Shown here: piece after piece, positions 59,859-64,000 of the stretch | How positions within the stretch are numbered: position 1 is the first letter of the stretch | Layout of the letters: each line of letters opens with the position of its first letter | Source of the DNA: Lachnospiraceae bacterium | GTDB taxonomy: Bacteria; Bacillota; Clostridia; Lachnospirales; Lachnospiraceae | Reading direction: 5' to 3' | Length of the DNA: 64,000 nucleotides | Assembly (NCBI GenBank): GCA_016283275.1 | Contig: JAEEMP010000038.1 | Span: 1-64,000 of the forward strand | The notes under the pieces: model-generated | The model's database searches: none | Seen by the model: the letters and a program-made list of their open reading frames with translations, nothing else | Told to the model about the DNA's origin: nothing | Translations under genes and position numbers: made by a program

Positions 59859-61778
59859 ATGTCTGCAATATGGGGAATAATCGGACGAAACGGTAATAAT
59901 GTCGAATCTCTTTTTAAGGATATGACCGATATTACTAAAAAATACAGGATCGACAGAACGGATTGCTTAAGCATCGGTAATGCATATTTTGCGTGTGGTC
60001 ATGCTCACATTACAAAAGAGGCCTTTCGTGATGTTTCTCCGGTTTATGATAAAAAGCGCGAAATATTGTTTACTGCGGATGCATTTCTCACAAACAGAGA
60101 TGAATTGACGGCAGAATTGTCACAAGCCGGTTCGACCTCTGATCCTGAAGAAGCGGGAGATGCATTTCTCTGTTATACAGCGTTTTTAACTTTTGGCCGT
60201 GATTTTGTAAAACATATCAAGGGCTCGTTTTCAGTTGCAGTGTATGATATCAATGCAAATAAACTGTCACTGTATGCGGATCCTATGGCAAGACGCTATC
60301 TTGCTTATCATATAGGGGATGGATCGGTATGCTTTTCCACAACATATGATCCCATTAAGAAATGCATGGGCAAGGTAGAATTAAATGAACAAGGTATAGT
60401 TGAATATTATACAAGTATTACGCCCAGGACATTCAGATCCCCCGATCTGACCGTATATAAAGACATATATCATGTTAATTGCGCACAGGTAGTGGACATT
60501 GATATAGCCTCGGGAAAGAAAATTCAAAAAACATATTACGAGGTGGGAAAAGGCTGTAAAACATTTAAGAACATCAGTGATGAAGAATGCAAAAAAATGT
60601 TTGTGGATACATATCGCAAATGTGTAAAGAGTATGTTAAGGTCTTCGGGTGAAACTGCTGTTTTATTGAGCGGGGGTCTGGATTCATCTTCGGTTGCGGC
60701 ACTTGCGGCTGAAGAACTTGCAAAAGAAGGCAAAGATCTTTACAGTTATACAATGCTTCCGGCATCCGGATACAAATATACCAACAGCCGGACGATTTCC
60801 GAAAACGAAAAGCCTCACGTTGAAGCTCAAAAAGAAATCCATCCGAATATAATTACCAATTATGTTACCGGTGACGACGGTTGTATCTTTACAAGACTTG
60901 ATGAATATACGGATCTTTTTGAATGCCCTGTAAAGGTTAGTAATATCGATAATATAATAAGAATGGTCAAGGAAGCCGATAAAGCAAATTGCAAACTGAT
61001 CATGGGCGGGGCAAACGGTAATGCCTCTGTTTCTTACGGCAGCATAATGTTATTGCTGTCGCATCATATTTTAAGATTCAGGTTTGTTAAAGCATATAAG
61101 GCACTTACCGAGTTTTGCCGGGCCAGACATATTCCCCGCAGATATATGGTAAAGTATTATCTTGAAAATGCAGTGAGATATTTTACTTCATATTTCAATT
61201 TCGGCTTATACGGATTGGTAAAAAAGGAGTATAGAAAAAAATATAATTTATTAAAACGCGAGAGAAAAGAGCTTCATGCGTACGGATCGGACATTTTCTC
61301 GACCAAACGCCAGCGGAGGGCATTCATTTATAATCGATATTTCTTTCAGCATATCGGATTTTATGATACTTATGTAAGCCTGCTGTATGGAGTATATACG
61401 GTCGATCCGACAGAAATGTTAGATATGATAGAGTTTTGTCTGAGGATTCCGATCGAATATCAGGTAAAGGGTGATATTGAAAGACGAACCATAAGAGAAT
61501 ATATGAAAGAATACTTACCGGAATGCGTATATTCAAATCGCGTAGGGCGCGGTATTCAGTGTGCGGATATAGATTACAGAGTTAATCGTGACTGGGAAGA
61601 TGTAAAAGAAGGGATCAGGAATGATCTGAGCAATCCTTTGCTTAAACATTATCTGGATAATGAAGAAATACGATCGTTGCTGAAACTTACAGAGGAAAGT
61701 AAAGATCCCATTTCCAGGATGGATGTTTTAAGATTATATGCGGTCTCTTCTTTGGGTTCATTTTTGAATAAACAATAA
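59859..61778 (+). CDS. Asparagine synthetase-like lasso cyclase (C2)
   Basis: MSAIWGIIGRNGN N-terminus lacking Cys2, VLLSGGLDSSSVAALAAEEL PP-loop, KLIMGGANGNASVSYG. Confidence 0.85.
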   Translation: MSAIWGIIGRNGNNVESLFKDMTDITKKYRIDRTDCLSIGNAYFACGHAHITKEAFRDVSPVYDKKREILFTADAFLTNRDELTAELSQAGSTSDPEEAGDAFLCYTAFLTFGRDFVKHIKGSFSVAVYDINANKLSLYADPMARRYLAYHIGDGSVCFSTTYDPIKKCMGKVELNEQGIVEYYTSITPRTFRSPDLTVYKDIYHVNCAQVVDIDIASGKKIQKTYYEVGKGCKTFKNISDEECKKMFVDTYRKCVKSMLRSSGETAVLLSGGLDSSSVAALAAEELAKEGKDLYSYTMLPASGYKYTNSRTISENEKPHVEAQKEIHPNIITNYVTGDDGCIFTRLDEYTDLFECPVKVSNIDNIIRMVKEADKANCKLIMGGANGNASVSYGSIMLLLSHHILRFRFVKAYKALTEFCRARHIPRRYMVKYYLENAVRYFTSYFNFGLYGLVKKEYRKKYNLLKRERKELHAYGSDIFSTKRQRRAFIYNRYFFQHIGFYDTYVSLLYGVYTVDPTEMLDMIEFCLRIPIEYQVKGDIERRTIREYMKEYLPECVYSNRVGRGIQCADIDYRVNRDWEDVKEGIRNDLSNPLLKHYLDNEEIRSLLKLTEESKDPISRMDVLRLYAVSSLGSFLNKQ

Positions 61779-61801
61779 AAACGATCATTTTTGAGATAAT
61801 A

Positions 61802-61836
61802 AAAAAACCTTATGGAATAGTTTCCATAAGGTTTTT
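61802..61836. terminator. Bidirectional intrinsic terminator between C2 and precursor A2
   Basis: AAAAACCTTATGGAA-TAGT-TTCCATAAGGTTTTT. Confidence 0.9.
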
Positions 61837-61857
61837 GCTTTTGTTTCGGTTTTAAAC

Positions 61858-62052
61858 TCAACCAGGCATGTTAATGTGCATTCCTTCTTCGTCTCCGCTG
61901 GGATAAGGAATACCATCTTGGATGGTGCTCTTATCGATTATTCTTGCATCCTTGTCTGCCCACTGAGCATCAAGACCTGTAGGATTGGGATCAGCCTGTG
62001 CGGTAGCCTTAAGACTAAGCTCGATAACTTCTGCATTGACAAACTTCTTCAT
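61858..62052 (-). CDS. Putative lasso-type RiPP precursor A2
   Basis: MKKFVNAEVIELSLKATAQADPNPTGLDAQWADKDARIIDKSTIQDGIPYPSGDEEGMHINMPG. AGGAGG RBS on minus strand before ATG 62052; leader nearly identical to A1. Confidence 0.8.
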   Translation of the reverse strand: MKKFVNAEVIELSLKATAQADPNPTGLDAQWADKDARIIDKSTIQDGIPYPSGDEEGMHINMPG

Positions 62053-62242
62053 TTTAAATTCCTCCTTATAATGTACCTTTATAGTAATTGTTATTATTTT
62101 TGTCACATCTGACAGTTGTAATATTATCGTATGTCAACCAAAGAGTAAAGGATTGTAACAAAATTGATAGAAATTGCTTGATATCCATAAGATCAACATT
62201 TCATGCGTACAATAAAGTATTTTAAGTTTACAGAAAATAGTA

Positions 62243-62248
62243 TATAAT
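62243..62248 (+). promoter_or_regulatory. -10 element candidate upstream of the PqqD gene
   Basis: TATAAT within AGTATATAATATCTG. Confidence 0.35.
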
Positions 62249-62313
62249 ATCTGTGTATGTGTCAAACAGTTTGGGGTACTTTACAAGACACAAAAACAGG
62301 AGGGTAATTTTTT

Positions 62314-62580
62314 ATGGATCGTTCAACAGTGGTAAGGCTTACAAAACAGTTAAATGTTACTGACCTTTCGGGTGAAAAGGTTATGGTTGACTTTGAATCC
62401 GGTAAATACTTTTTAATCAAAGGTGTCGGTAATGACATATGGGAGCTTATACAGAATGAGATCACGGTAGGCGAGATCATAGATAAGCTTATGTCGGAAT
62501 ATGAGGTTGAAGAGGCTGTCTGTGAAAAGTCCGTTTATGACTTTTTGGATCGCCTTAAAGAGTTGGGGTTCATCGGATAA
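62314..62580 (+). CDS. PqqD-like RiPP recognition element (B1-type) protein
   Basis: VMVDFESGKYFLIKGVGNDIWELIQNEITVGEIIDKLMSEYEVEEAVCEKSVYDFLDRLKELGFI is a classic PqqD/RRE pattern. Confidence 0.9.
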   Translation: MDRSTVVRLTKQLNVTDLSGEKVMVDFESGKYFLIKGVGNDIWELIQNEITVGEIIDKLMSEYEVEEAVCEKSVYDFLDRLKELGFIG

Positions 62581-64000
62581 ATGGGAAAACTAAAATCATT
62601 ATGGGATGACAGGAACAATCAGTATAAATATTTTAAATGGCTGATGTACTATTCAAAGCCTTATTTTTGGCGCATCGTACTTATGATGAGTTTCTCAATG
62701 ATAGGTACGGTGTTTTCACTTTGGATGGTAACCATATCCAAAAACATCATCGATCGAGCAACGGAATCGAACGGTACGGTGGGTGTCTTTGATAAGGGCG
62801 GATTTGGATATCTTATAATCCTGTATGTCAGCCTTATGCTTATCATGCAGGTTGTTAATATAGTTGCTTCCCTGTTAAGCCAGATAATTGTTGAGAAATT
62901 TTCATTCGGTATACGTAAACAGGTATATGAGAAGATCATCAATTCCACTTGGCTTGATATCACAAAGTATCACACCGGGGATCTGATGACCAGACTTACC
63001 AGTGATGCGGGAGCCATTGCCGACGGTATTGTAGGAACCATTCCGGGGATCATTCAGTTGATGATAGAACTTGTTATGGTCTTTTTTACTTTGTTTTATT
63101 ATTCTCCGATGCTTGCAATACTTGCATTGTGTATCGCTCCTGTAGCCGGGATCACATCCTGGTTTCTGGGACGTAAGATGAAGCGCCTTCAGGTTAAGGT
63201 TCAGGAATCCGAAGCCGCATATCGTTCTTTTATACAGGAAAGTCTTGCAAATGTTTTAATTGTTAAGTCTTTTGCCAATGAAGGTTATTCGGCTGACAGA
63301 CTTACAAAGCTCAGAGAGAACAGATTTTATTGGATATTTAAAAGAGCAAAACTGTCGCTTGCCAGCGGAACGGTTCTGGGTCTTGGTTTTCAGATCGGTT
63401 ATATTTCCGCATTTGCTTACGGAGCATATCAGATTTCCAGAAAACTTATTACTTACGGTACAATGTCGGTATTCTTAACATTGGTAAACCGTGTGCAGTC
63501 GCCTATAATAGGTCTTGCAAAGCAGATCCCGCACATAGCTTCCATACTTGCGTCCGCAGGACGTGTCATGGAACTTCAGTCTATTCCTTTGGAAGAAAAA
63601 CTGCCTGAAAATATCAATTCCGATGAAATAGGTATCAAGATCGACAATCTTACTTTCGGTTATACCGACGAGACGGTCTTCGAAGATGTATCGCTTGATA
63701 TCAAACCCGGCGAATTTGTGGCAATAATAGGTGAGTCCGGTATAGGAAAGACCACTTTGGTGCGTATCATAATGTCATTTATGAACGGACTTAAGGGAAA
63801 TGTAGCGTTTTATAACGGAAACGGAGATGTAGAGCGTGCAAATGCTTCCACAAGAGAATTTATAGCATATGTGCCGCAGGGTAATACGCTGTTTTCCGGT
63901 ACCCTTCGAGAGAATATTAGAATGGGTAATCTTAATGCGACCGAAGAAGAGATGTGGGATGCATTAAAACTTGCCGCAGGCTATGATTTTGTAAAAGATC
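62581..64000 (+). CDS. ABC exporter (TMD-NBD), 3'-truncated by window edge
   Basis: Translated by eye: ATG immediately after the PqqD stop; MGKLKSLWDDRNNQYKYFKW..., IGESGIGKTTLVRI Walker A, YVPQGNTLFSGTLRENIRMG. Related to the 16981 exporter; not in the ORF track because truncated. Confidence 0.93.
   Translation, partial: MGKLKSLWDDRNNQYKYFKWLMYYSKPYFWRIVLMMSFSMIGTVFSLWMVTISKNIIDRATESNGTVGVFDKGGFGYLIILYVSLMLIMQVVNIVASLLSQIIVEKFSFGIRKQVYEKIINSTWLDITKYHTGDLMTRLTSDAGAIADGIVGTIPGIIQLMIELVMVFFTLFYYSPMLAILALCIAPVAGITSWFLGRKMKRLQVKVQESEAAYRSFIQESLANVLIVKSFANEGYSADRLTKLRENRFYWIFKRAKLSLASGTVLGLGFQIGYISAFAYGAYQISRKLITYGTMSVFLTLVNRVQSPIIGLAKQIPHIASILASAGRVMELQSIPLEEKLPENINSDEIGIKIDNLTFGYTDETVFEDVSLDIKPGEFVAIIGESGIGKTTLVRIIMSFMNGLKGNVAFYNGNGDVERANASTREFIAYVPQGNTLFSGTLRENIRMGNLNATEEEMWDALKLAAGYDFVKD

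Noticed and set aside
61876-62112. Plus-strand 78-aa ORF over precursor A2
   Set aside because: No RBS or motif. The minus-strand reading has a strong RBS and a leader matching A1.
1-64000. CRISPR arrays, rRNA genes, transposases, integrases
   Set aside because: No regularly spaced repeats, rRNA-like blocks or recombinase motifs were seen on reading; absence not verified by software.

Overview
The window looks like a Lachnospiraceae/Firmicutes-type chromosome segment; the taxon is inferred from gene content only. It has ordinary housekeeping and accessory genes (argS 3' part, ispF, three tRNAs, transporters, a LytTR-ABC operon, a hybrid histidine kinase) and a long exopolysaccharide/capsule cluster at about 38.1-54.96 kb. 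The most interesting content is two loci that share a related peptide leader (MKxFxx[AP]x[VL]xEL...T). Locus I (about 56.1-64.0 kb, running off the right edge) resembles a lasso-peptide-type RiPP cluster. It has a B2-type transglutaminase-like peptidase, two leader-bearing precursors on opposite strands, two asparagine-synthetase-like cyclases lacking the N-terminal Cys, an HPr-kinase-like enzyme, a PqqD/RRE protein and an ABC exporter. A PLP decarboxylase and an NTP_transf_5-GT2 fusion lie just upstream. Locus II (about 16.4-21.0 kb) has the same leader type on a 141-aa protein with a large C-terminal domain, next to a related ABC exporter and a PqqD-HPrK fusion. It has no visible cyclase or B2 protease, so it may be an undescribed leader-guided modification/export system. 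No CRISPR array, rRNA or complete IS element was seen. All assignments come from reading motifs by eye; no database search was run.
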